Assembly: GCA_001970955.1 (NCBI GenBank)
Contig: MPUH01001229.1
Span: 1 to 20,695, forward strand
DNA: 20,695 bases
Direction of reading: 5' to 3'
DNA from: Stentor coeruleus
Lineage: Eukaryota > Ciliophora > Heterotrichea > Heterotrichida > Stentoridae
Below are positions 1 to 8,116 of this stretch, one piece after another; the first letter of the stretch is position 1, and every line of letters begins with the position of its first letter. A program made the translations under genes and the position numbers. A model generated the notes under the pieces. That model worked only from the letters and a program-made list of their open reading frames with translations. It did not search any database and was not told where the DNA came from.

Positions 1-235
1 GGGCTATACGGAATATGGCCTTGAGATCAATTGTAATTAAGTATAAGTGTTCCAAATAGGGCATATTCATAATTACAGATTTAATTATATTCTAATACAT
101 TTTTATGTAAAAAAATACTCATAGATACTTTGTAATAATTTTCAAGGTACTTAAAAAGGTGTTTATTAAAATCAACAAACTGTTAAAACATTGAAGTACG
201 TATTTTGTCTATATTATCTTGAGTATCTTTTCTGT

Positions 236-449
236 TCATCTAAATAAATTTTGATAACTGGGATAATTTTCTAAATTGCCATTTGCTACCCTATCTGCTT
301 TACTTACTATATAATCCATTTCAGTCAGATATGTTGAAATTGTCTCAATTTTCCTATTAATTTGTCTATATTTGAATCAATATTCTGCACATTCCCTAAT
401 GATTTTCGAATTTCTTATAAATCATTTCTATAAAATCTTCAAAATTAGT
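236..449 (-). pseudogene. possible decayed coiled-coil coding fragment
   Basis: On the minus strand three consecutive segments in different frames join into one plausible helical sequence: TNFEDFIEMIYKKFENH, then LGNVQNIDSNIDKLIGK, then IETISTYLTEMDYIVSKADR continuing to ENYPSYQNLFR. Hydrophobic residues fall at heptad-like spacing. Two single-base frame shifts and in-frame TAG/TGA codons interrupt it. I do not recognise the family. It could be chance, since AT-rich DNA often yields such peptides, but the run of polar, charged and Gly codons is better than background. Confidence 0.3.
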
Positions 450-540
450 TTTCAAAATATTTTTCGTCAAGATACTAAGCTAGGTGTTATTATCCATTTA
501 TTATGAAAAAATTAGGTTCGGCTTGAAATTTAAAGCACCA

Positions 541-840
541 GGCTTTATGATGAATGGCATGAGTTTAGGATAAGGGGTTATAAGCATAAAGTGGTTGGGA
601 AATAGGAAAAATTATAAGATTTGTGGTGGACTATTATAGATATTTATGAGTTTGTGTAGGTTTTGGCTATTTTGTATGAAGATAATTTGAGAATTTAGAT
701 AATAGATGGGGTAGGAGATGGATTGAGGGAATGAGTTGATAAGGTTTATGTGAGATAAGATTATGTGTTTAATTAGTAATGAGGAATTAAGCAGAAAATT
801 TTAGGGTAGTGTTTTATGATTATTAGATATTAATGCATTT
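541..840 (+). other. C-depleted, G-skewed tract
   Basis: Counting directly over these 300 bases gives 83 G and only 7 C on the plus strand. No open frame, tandem repeat or recognisable RNA fold accounts for it. The nearby stretch 1741-1800 has equal G and C (12 each), so the skew is local. Confidence 0.8.
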
Positions 841-1298
841 ATAAATTAAATTATTTTTTATATATAATGAGTTAGTATAAGAAATATATATTTAGTAAAT
901 TGTCTAATGGAAGATTGTAAAGCTCAGGACTATGACCAAGACATAAGCAATATTATCACTAAAAGTAAAGCTTACCTTTTAAGGAACAGCAGCGTAAACG
1001 GATGATTAGAGCTTTCTGACTGCCTAGGCTAGGTTCAAATGATACTTAAGGTAGCAAGAGGAACAGAATGGTTTTAGAAAATCAAGGATAAGCAAATCAG
1101 GTTTAGTAACAATACCCAATTGTACTGTCAAAATAGACTATACCATGATTAGAAACATTCCAAATTGTTTAAAGACAAATTTATAGATAAAGCATATGAG
1201 CAAGATCTTGATTTAGCTCTTAAATAGCCAATGGAAAATAACTAAAACCAATCTTAGAAAAGAAAATGAAATATCAAATCCAGGAACTTATAATTTGG

Positions 1299-1391
1299 AA
1301 AATTTAACCTTATTTATTAACTCTTATTGTAAAATTTAACCTTATTTATTAACTTTTATTGTAAAATTTAACTTTATTTATTAACTTTTGT
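1299..1391 (+). repeat. 32-bp tandem repeat, about 2.9 copies
   Basis: Copies start at 1299, 1331 and 1363 with the shared core AAAATTTAACCTTATTTATT. Copy 1 differs from copy 2 by one base (CTCTTATT against CTTTTATT). Copy 3 has one C-to-T change and runs out at about 1391. It is noncoding and gives no sign of function. Confidence 0.9.
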
Positions 1392-2199
1392 TTATGAAAT
1401 TTTTCTTAAGACCTCTTCTAAGCGATCTTAATTCTTTACCAAGATCAGGAACCTATGAAATCGCTAATATGCGCAATGAAAGAAAAAGAAGTAATAAATA
1501 ATATCAATTATAAAATCCGTGTAGTTAACTTAATTTTAAAGAAAATCAAGCATAGCTTGAAATAACAAAATAGAATTATTATTTTAAGAGTGGAAAATCG
1601 AGCTTAAATAATCTTAAAAGCCTAATAATATTGATTTAATTGTGTTGATTATGCATACAGATTATAAGTAAATTGGTTTGACTTATTAGTAAATTTATTT
1701 GATTATTATTACAATCAAGGTTATCTTGAACTAGAAATGGGAAAGCCCCCCACAATATTTTTGGACGCCTGAAAGGAAAAAAGCATATAGTTTGGCATAT
1801 GCAAAGGACTGAATGTGCCAGATTTCCCTTAAAACTAATTTATTAATATCAAAAATATTTTCAGCCTTAAAGATAGAATCACAGTAGTATAAGAACTAAA
1901 GCATTCTTAGATTCAGGGACTTTCTTAAAATAATATGGCGAGTCTCGATTTAGTATCTCTAAACCACTCTCAGAATTTTCATGCAGAACCCAAGTCTTAA
2001 TATGCGATACACGCCTAATAGCTTTTCATATGATAGGTAAAGAATAAGCTGAAGAATGTCAGAATATTATTAAAAATTAATAATAACAACAATGCACAAC
2101 CTAACTATGATGAACTAATAAAAGCATGCATACAACATATGGTGAAGAGGTTGTGATTGAAGGGGTGAAAAAAATATAAAGTAGGTTGGCATTAGTAAT

Positions 2200-2420
2200 C
2201 CTGGGCTCATCTATTAAAATGAGTTCTTTGCAGCTTGCTCTACTAAAGATTAATTGCTAACTAAGGAAAATATAAAATCAGCTTTTAAGATGCTTGATAC
2301 AGATAACTCAGGTAAAATTACATCTTAGTAATACAAATAAAGACGCCTTGGATATATTGATAAAGAAAATTGACTAGAATGATGATGGAGAAATTGATGT
2401 AGAGGAGTTCAAATTAATGC
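2200..2420 (+). pseudogene. decayed EF-hand (CDPK-like C-terminal) fragment
   Basis: Two EF-hand loops are visible. The first, 2296-2331, reads DTDNSGKITS followed by TAG TAA, with Asp1, Asp3, Ser5, Gly6 and Ile8 in place. It is preceded by NEFFAAC and SAFKML, which resemble the end of EF-hand 2 and the entering helix of EF-hand 3 in calcium-dependent protein kinases. The second, 2372-2407, reads D-stop-NDDGEIDVEE then F and has every canonical ligand position. The two lie in different frames and their first Asp codons are 76 nt apart instead of the usual 108, so about 32 nt have been lost. In-frame stops at 2215, 2251, 2326, 2329, 2338, 2375 and 2423 are all TAA or TAG. No kinase domain is recognisable upstream. 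I read this as a pseudogene relic. Confidence 0.7.
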
Positions 2421-2637
2421 AATAAATTATCTCAAAATGCAACTACTCCAATAATAACTTAAAATTTTGCAATCCTACACAGCTGATACAAATAAGAAAG
2501 AGTAAGTTTCAGAGACATGGGAAGACTGTCAGGATGTAACAAAAAGGAAACACAAAAATGCAAGAAACCGTAAATAACGCTAGAAAACAGAATAAATGGC
2601 TTACACTTGGCGAACGATCAATCATTATATTAATCTA

Positions 2638-2675
2638 ATCAACTCAAAATACAGCGATTCTCTTTTTGAGTTGAT
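2638..2675. repeat. 12-bp perfect inverted repeat, 14-nt loop
   Basis: ATCAACTCAAAA (2638-2649) is matched by TTTTGAGTTGAT (2664-2675) around a 14-nt spacer. The arms are perfect and pairing stops at both outer ends. The repeat lies about 170 bp beyond the stop codon of the minus-strand PHD gene. It could be a hairpin in a transcript or a remnant of a mobile element. No transposase or target duplication is seen. Confidence 0.85.
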
Positions 2676-2845
2676 AATAATTTTATTTCAGGCAATTAAG
2701 ATTTTTGCAAAGTGGGAAAAATTTAAATTTTCAGATATGCTGAGCTAAAAGGATAGTGAAAAAGCAAAAATCTTCTCAGATGTGAGGAAAATAGAAGCTG
2801 CTTACTATAAGGCAACCTGCAGATTTTTTATGCTTTAGGTAAATC

Positions 2846-4462
2846 TTAAGCGTGCTTAGGGACCTTTTGTGGGAAGAACTTGTTTATGAGGACTTGAGGA
2901 ACTTTCATTTTAATGGTAAAGCTTTCATTATTCGTCTTCAAAATTTCGATTTCTGGGCGTTTGGGAGTTTTCTTCAATACAACAGTCTGAATTTCTAGCT
3001 TTTCTTTCCGAATAGGATCTTCTTTCGGCTGCTGTATTACTTTTTTCCTTTTGGATTTGTTAGCCTCACTTGTATATTTCATAATCCTTGCCAATTTGTT
3101 ATTGATAAACACTTTCACAATAATTTTATCTTCTGTAACTTGAACAAACAGCCTTTTTTTCTTTTCAAGTCTTTCCCTTCTTCCTCTAGGTTTCTTTTTT
3201 TCTGGGCTTGCAGACTTCTCCACAGTGCTCTCCCAAAGCATATTCCCTAATCCAATCATATATTCCTTAGCATTTTCCTCATTTGTCGTAATGATTCTTG
3301 TCAGCTTACTTGCTTTATGGTTTGGACAGAAAATATTAAAAAACCTGACTATTTGGCCATCAAAAAACTTGTCTATAAGATCTTTTCTGCACTCTACATG
3401 AAATGCGCTTGTGCATCGGCCAAAGCTGCATTGCACACAAGCTCCTGTCTTCAAGTTACATTCAAAGCACTTAAGCTTAAATTTTTTTTTATCAATTTTG
3501 TCCACATCTAGTTCTGAGTCATTCATAACATTTTCTTGCAAAGATCTTGAGCAAGTTACATGCACCCAAATATTTCCTTTGGCTTTCTTCAAAGCCCCTC
3601 CTGTAACAGGACATAATTCGCATTGGCCTGGCTTTCCTGCGTCAGTGCCCACTTTTTCTACACAATAGTTGCAAAGCCACTCATTCTCAGGTATTTCCTT
3701 AATATTGTAGCATTTACAATGAACAGGAACCTTGCAGTTATGGCATATGACAATAAGGTTGTCTTCTGTTGATTCGCCCTCATCGCAAACTGCACAGAAT
3801 ATTTTATCTTCTGATACGTAGCTATGATAATCCTTTTTTTCATACGTATATGAAGAAAGCTGACTTTTTTCATAATTTTGGATGAACTTTTTTCTGATGT
3901 TCATTGGAATGTGCAATGGATCAGGGGGATAATCCAGGCTCTTAAGGTTCTTGTGAGTTTTGTGGTAAGCTTTTTTTGCTGGAGTTAGTATAGAGTTTAT
4001 CATCTGTGTTGAAGCTGTGAGTTTCCCTAAGACTTTGTTAATTTTCTGCTGAATCCATGTATCAGCCAGCGGGTCCCCTAGGAAGTTTTGCTGTGAATCG
4101 ACAAAATTTGGCGTTGCTAATAGAGTATTAGGAAAATACTGTTGTGAAATACCGAACCAAAACAATTTGCCTAGGAGGTCATAGTGGGGTCTTGGAGTTT
4201 GAAAGGACTTTACAGTGGTGTGAAGAAGCTTATCGGAATTGAACCTGCAAGATAGGCAGAGTAGCCTTGAAAGTTCTTTAAGGTTCTTAAACGAGTGCTC
4301 AGGACAAGTTTTTTCTTCTTGATCAAGGCTTGGATAGTATATAACTAGACAATTCAGATGATAAGAATTATAGCAGCCAGATTTTGTGCATGATTTTAAT
4401 AAATTAGGAGCACCACAAATGCAGCATATTGGCTTGCTTTGATTCTTTGTAGTGTTTTTCAT
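2846..4462 (-). CDS. PHD / extended-PHD chromatin reader (BRPF/JADE/AF10-like)
   Basis: This is a nuclear chromatin-binding protein of 538 residues. It carries the PHD-zinc knuckle-extended PHD (PZP) module, which in BRPF, JADE and AF10 proteins binds histone H3 tails and nucleosomal DNA, usually inside histone acetyltransferase or methyltransferase complexes. Numbering from the chosen start, a Cys/His-rich finger (CCICGAP to CPEH) lies at about 13-56. The canonical PHD (FCAVC to CNYC) is at about 222-267, with the WLCNYC end typical of the fold. The ePHD (CELC to CPNH) is at about 281-382. A basic AT-hook-like PRGRR follows at about 426, then a Lys/Arg-rich tail. I chose the ATG at 4462 because the frame upstream has no ATG and because ATAATAAA abuts it. 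No bromodomain, PWWP or EPL domain is visible, so the family is clear but the complex is not. It is divergent from the PRP4 kinase gene and ends in TAA. Confidence 0.85.
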   Translation of the reverse strand: MKNTTKNQSKPICCICGAPNLLKSCTKSGCYNSYHLNCLVIYYPSLDQEEKTCPEHSFKNLKELSRLLCLSCRFNSDKLLHTTVKSFQTPRPHYDLLGKLFWFGISQQYFPNTLLATPNFVDSQQNFLGDPLADTWIQQKINKVLGKLTASTQMINSILTPAKKAYHKTHKNLKSLDYPPDPLHIPMNIRKKFIQNYEKSQLSSYTYEKKDYHSYVSEDKIFCAVCDEGESTEDNLIVICHNCKVPVHCKCYNIKEIPENEWLCNYCVEKVGTDAGKPGQCELCPVTGGALKKAKGNIWVHVTCSRSLQENVMNDSELDVDKIDKKKFKLKCFECNLKTGACVQCSFGRCTSAFHVECRKDLIDKFFDGQIVRFFNIFCPNHKASKLTRIITTNEENAKEYMIGLGNMLWESTVEKSASPEKKKPRGRRERLEKKKRLFVQVTEDKIIVKVFINNKLARIMKYTSEANKSKRKKVIQQPKEDPIRKEKLEIQTVVLKKTPKRPEIEILKTNNESFTIKMKVPQVLINKFFPQKVPKHA

Positions 4463-4470
4463 TTTATTAT
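4463..4470 (-). promoter_or_regulatory. start-adjacent AT element of the PHD gene
   Basis: ATAATAAA (minus strand) touches the ATG at 4462. It is one of a recurring set of such elements in this window. Confidence 0.4.
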
Positions 4471-5066
4471 CCCTAGTTAATGTAACGCTTACTACTTTTG
4501 AGGCTTTTGAAGTCCACAAATTCAATCAATTCTTGGCTATAAACTATGGATAATTTCTAATGTTATTACAATAATTTCCTAAGATTTTTTTTAAAATGGA
4601 ATAGGCGAGAAAAACAATATAGAAAGAAGTAATAATGGCAGATTTCCGCAGAAGAAGTAGGCTTAGTATACAAAAATTTTAAGTTTGCAAAAAAAATGCT
4701 TGAATTATTTAAGAAAATAGGTTTTACTATCAAAATTCATATATCGCTTATTGACACAAAATATAAAATGTCTTAAAGCTTACTTTTATTTAAAGTAATC
4801 ATAAATTAAGATATTAATTTTAGCATTTTGAAGGAAATAATAAAATAATTTTAACTGCATAGGATCTTAGACTATGAAACTAACAAATCCTGAATTCTAA
4901 ATTTGCAAAAAGGATAATGAAAATTTATTTCAAAAGTCATATTATTTATTACTAACAAATTGTTTAAATATTAAGCTATTTTTCCTAAAAACTCATAAGC
5001 TATTAAATATTTCAGCATCATCTTGAAATATTCTATATCTCTTTAAAGAGTCCTATAATATTAATT
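4471..5066. other. divergent intergenic region (PHD / PRP4 kinase)
   Basis: About 600 bp separate the two start codons and must hold both promoters. I see no conserved hairpin or repeat. A 15-codon ORF at 4635-4682 begins MADFRRRSRL directly after AGTAATA, resembling a start context, but it stops at once and no 15-nt GT-AG segment extends it. It may be a relic or chance. Confidence 0.5.
5054..5060 (+). promoter_or_regulatory. TATAATA element upstream of PRP4 kinase
   Basis: TATAATA ends 6 nt before the ATG at 5067, slightly further from its start codon than in most neighbours. Confidence 0.4.
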
Positions 5067-6365
5067 ATGAGTGACTCTGAGTCAGAAGAAATGTCTATCA
5101 GCCCAAGATCAGTACGCTCTCGCAGCAGATCTCCGGTGGTGAAAAAGAAAATTCTAGAATCAAATAGTCCAGAGCCTATTAACTCAAAAGTCCCTGAGAA
5201 GCCAAGCAAAGAAGATCAAGATTCAGAGTCTAGTGACGATATGTTTATTAAAACTCCTGAAGCAATTCAAGAAAAAGTTCAAATACGGGTAGGTGGAGAA
5301 ACTGAAGATACTAAAGGATATTACATTCCTCAAGTTGGAGAGCTGCTTGTTGATGTTAACAAATCAACTCGCTATAAAATTGTGTCTGTTAAAGGCAAAG
5401 GAGTCTTTTCTTGTGTTGTTGAAGTCCAGAACATGGAAACCTCCGAACATCATGCAATTAAAGTTCTTAGAAATAACGATATAATGCTTAAGTCAGGAGA
5501 AAAGGAAATAAGAATCATTAAGAAACTCAATAATAGTGATCCGAATGATCGAAGACACATAATCAGATGCCAAGATAGTTTTTTTTACCAAAATCATCTA
5601 TGCATAAAATTCGAAGCCTTAGGGATGAATCTTCGAGAACTTCTTACTAGATACAGTAGTGGCAATGGCCTATCTTTAGAAGCAGTTAAATCTTTCGCAA
5701 GACAAGGTTTTATCGCTCTTTACCATCTCCGTAACGAAAAAATAATTCATACAGACAGTAATTTCTACTAAGTAAAACCAGACAATATCCTCATTTCTAA
5801 TGATTTGAGAAAGATAAAGCTTAGTGATTTTGGTACTGCCCTTGAAAGTGGCGAAAACAAAATTACTGAAAATCTTGTTGCACGCTTTTACAGGCCACCA
5901 GAAATTTATCTTGGATATCCTTACGATTATAGTTTAGATGTTTGGAGTTTTGGCTGTACTCTTTTTGAGCTTTTCACCGGGAAAATCTTGTTTCCAGGAG
6001 TATCAGATTCGCATATGCTCAAATTAATGATGGATTTAAAAGGGCCAATACCTAAAAAACTCAGATCTCAAGGTAAGTTTGCAAATAAATATTTCGACCA
6101 GTTTAGTTTTATTTATGTCAAGGATGAACTTGAAGGGCCTTGCAGAGTACCTTTGTCTGAGCTGAAAAAAGAAAAAAATCTTGGAGTTATTCTTGAGCCT
6201 AATCTCCAAAAACTACTTCCAGAACGCTCAGAAGACCTTGAAGCATATACAAAAGAATTGCTTAAGTTCCAAAATCTTCTTGAGCAGTGCTTAGAGTTAG
6301 ATTCCAATGAGCGGATTACATCTGAATTAGCATTGAAACACCCTTTTTTGATGAAGAAAAGCTAG
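5067..6365 (+). CDS. PRP4K: PRP4-type splicing kinase (two exons)
   Basis: This dual-specificity kinase (PRPF4B/Prp4 family) phosphorylates tri-snRNP proteins during spliceosome B-complex activation in the nucleus. Exons are 5067-5757 and 5773-6365, giving 427 residues. Residues 1-60 are a short Ser/Arg-Ser/Pro region (SVRSRSRSPV), much shorter than the long RS-like extension of animal orthologues. The kinase domain follows: glycine loop KGKGVFSCVV (109-118), beta-3 lysine in AIKVL (K132), catalytic HTDIKPDN (228-235) and DFG (249-251). The activation segment ends in ARFYRPPEI, then comes DVWSFGCTLFELFTGKILFP. HTD in place of HRD resembles the HAD of Prp4 kinases, and FTGKILFPG and HMLKLMMDLKG are family signatures. 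Without intron removal the frame stops in the catalytic loop, so splicing is essential. The gene ends in TAG. Confidence 0.93.
5758..5772 (+). other. 15-nt intron in PRP4 kinase
   Basis: GTAATTTCTACTAAG is removed in phase 1 between GAC A and TA AAA, restoring HTD-IKPDN. It starts GTAA, ends AAG, has CTA at positions 8-10 (probable branch-point A at 10) and carries an in-frame TAA if retained. Confidence 0.92.
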
Positions 6366-6727
6366 AGTAATTAGTATATAATTAAATTGTTAGATTTTCA
6401 ATAGTGTAATAAATGAAAAGTACATAACAAGATGCTTGAAACAATGATAATTCAAGTTTATAAAATAAAGCAGATTTTTTTCATATTATGTAGTGTTGGA
6501 TGATTTTTATATTAAAGTGATTAATTTAAATTTATCCCTAACTCAAAGAATTTGAAGTTTTTAGCTTCAATAGACAAATAATTATAACTGTCAAAATCAA
6601 TTATAGATACTTACCCTTGAATATCCATACTATATTTTTATGCCTTTAATTAAAAGATTTAAAAGAATACATATTAAAAGAAAGTAAATTATTATTGCTT
6701 TTTTATCTGAAATTAGATTAAGACTGT

Positions 6728-6745
6728 TATCGATCGCTCGATAAG
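6728..6745. repeat. 7-bp hairpin with TCGC loop
   Basis: TTATCGA (6728-6734) pairs with TCGATAA (6739-6745) around TCGC. It is one of few CG-containing spots in a very AT-rich gap. It might be a transcript-end hairpin for the PRP4 kinase, but it lies over 360 bp past the stop. Confidence 0.5.
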
Positions 6746-7018
6746 TGTGAGCTATTTCTTCTGTTTTCCAGTGTTTTTCACTCTGTGCATTATTTACTAT
6801 TTCTTACATTTTCCCTTTCTATTGCATACTGACATCCTCCCTATTCTGAAATTTACTTTTTTTCAGGTGGTAGTTTTAGACATTAATGCCCTGTATTTCA
6901 AGTCATCTCATTTACCATTTTAATATTTTTATGAACAATATTTTTCTAATTGCTTTTGTCCCAAGACTATAAGGATTTTAACCTTATCCAAAGCAAACTC
7001 ACTCACTTTTTATCTCCA

Positions 7019-7960
7019 AAAACACTTACAGTGCTTGGTGAATTATCTCTTCTTGGCTATGGTATAGACACAAACCTCTCCAAAAATACCTTATTTTAAT
7101 CATCTTATACTGAAGGAAGTACTAGTAGATCATTAAATATATCTCTTGAATCTTTTAGCCTTCCAGAGACCACTAATAGCTTCATAAATATCTTTCTAAG
7201 TAAACTTTATCAAGAGGCTTATATCTTATGAGAGCATATGTAGTTAATAATTATTATCGACCTACTGCAGCTTTTCGTAAAATTCATGCTCTCACTCAAA
7301 AATCTGTTTTGCATTGTTTTAAGCATGCACTTCCATTTTATGAAGCCTAAGAACAAATCGATATCCTTGAGACTCCTTCAATAATCTCCTTATACGACCT
7401 TGAAACAGCAGCTTCACATATTTTTAGAATATATTTTGTCAACACTTAAAATGAATTCAACAAGAGTTTTAGGCATAACATGGTATTTATATGAAAAAGA
7501 GTTCTATATATCAATCTAGGCAGCCAGATAATAGTCGTATAATCGATAAAGAGATTTTAAGAATTCTTATGGAATAGATGATATTTGATCTATTTGCGAT
7601 TTAGTTGCAAACTGCTTGGTTATGAAGAAATTATATCGAAAGCTGATAAAATTTTGTCTATAAATGAAAACTCATAAAGCATGATCAATTAGCCTTTCAA
7701 CTATATAAAAACGAAAAATACTTGCCAACTCGAGTTTACCTTGAATCTTCAATAAATTTAGCATATTATATAATTATGCAAATTATACCTTGCTGTGCCC
7801 ACAGGTAATTGTGTTGAAATGTCTAATAAAGCAATTGAGTATCAATTTTAGTTATTAAGAATTGAGATGCTTCAAAGTGCTAAAGGATTTGCTATAAGAA
7901 AGCACAGACTAAAAATTTATTGGAGCCTGCGAATTTTGTCCATTTTGCTATGCTAGAATA
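7019..7960 (+). pseudogene. broken coding remnant of unknown family
   Basis: One frame from 7019 reads KTLTVLGELSLLGYGIDTN, crosses a TAA at 7097, then runs 43 codons (TEGSTSRSLNISLESF, NSFINIFLSKLYQEAY) to TGA at 7229. A second frame from 7228 reads MRAYVVNNYYRPTAAFRKIH for 40 codons to TAA at 7348. After it come 32 codons (EQIDILETPSIISLYDLE, ending HIFRIYFVNT) to TAA at 7447. Further pieces appear near 7680-7790 (KHDQLAFQLYKNEKYLPTR) and 7815-7900 (EMSNKAIEYQF, EMLQSAKGFA). GTAAACTTTATCAAG at 7200-7214 has the form of the 15-nt introns here. Removing it keeps the frame but does not repair the break. I do not recognise the family. The composition argues for a genuine former gene. Confidence 0.45.
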
Positions 7961-8108
7961 TGAAAATTCATTGTATAACTTTGCTATTTTATTAAAAAAG
8001 AAATTTATTTTTTGTGCAATATAGATAAAAATTATTGCCTGATAATCATCAGAAATTGCAACAACTGTTGATAATATAAAACAAAATTTATAAAGTATTG
8101 ATTTTTTC

Positions 8109-8116
8109 TATGATAA
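8109..8116 (+). promoter_or_regulatory. start-adjacent AT element of the F-box-like gene
   Basis: TATGATAA touches the ATG at 8117, a one-base variant of the TATAATA form. Confidence 0.35.

Larger units (their letters stand above)
1..2845. other. gene-poor left flank, no intact gene
   Basis: No open reading frame of convincing length occurs on either strand in this 2.8-kb stretch, in contrast to the dense genes to its right. It holds several things listed separately: a frameshifted coiled-coil-like trace on the minus strand (about 236-449), a C-depleted tract (541-840), a 32-bp tandem repeat (1299-1391), an EF-hand remnant on the plus strand (about 2200-2420) and a 12-bp inverted repeat (2638-2675). 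Between about 1890 and 2100 there is another plus-strand stretch that reads coherently apart from TAA codons, including TAA TAA TAA CAA CAA at about 2079-2093. In DNA this AT-rich, such readings are weak evidence. I see no tRNA or rRNA here. Confidence 0.6.
6366..8116. other. intergenic region with a coding remnant
   Basis: No intact gene is present in this 1.75-kb gap. About 6366-6950 is AT-rich with nothing recognisable except a small GC-containing hairpin at 6728-6745. From about 7019 to 7960 the plus strand carries broken coding-like segments, listed separately. The last 100 bp must hold the promoter of the F-box-like gene. Confidence 0.55.

Noticed and set aside
1020-1060. A tRNA T-arm-like GGTTCAAAT
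   Set aside because: The flanking bases do not pair into a 5-bp stem and no acceptor, D or anticodon arm fits.
2328-2342. GTAATACAAATAAAG as a 15-nt intron that might rescue the EF-hand reading frame
   Set aside because: It has GTAA, A at position 10 and terminal AG, but removing it still leaves a TAA at the junction and does not correct the later frame shift.
4463-4525. Upstream TTG start and a possible intron at the 5' end of the PHD gene
   Set aside because: No ATG lies upstream in frame and GT-AG segments there are not 15-16 nt. The ATG at 4462 has a good context.
7200-7214. GTAAACTTTATCAAG as a real intron of a functional gene
   Set aside because: Removal keeps the frame but the TGA at 7229 and further frame shifts remain. 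It is kept only as support for a former gene.
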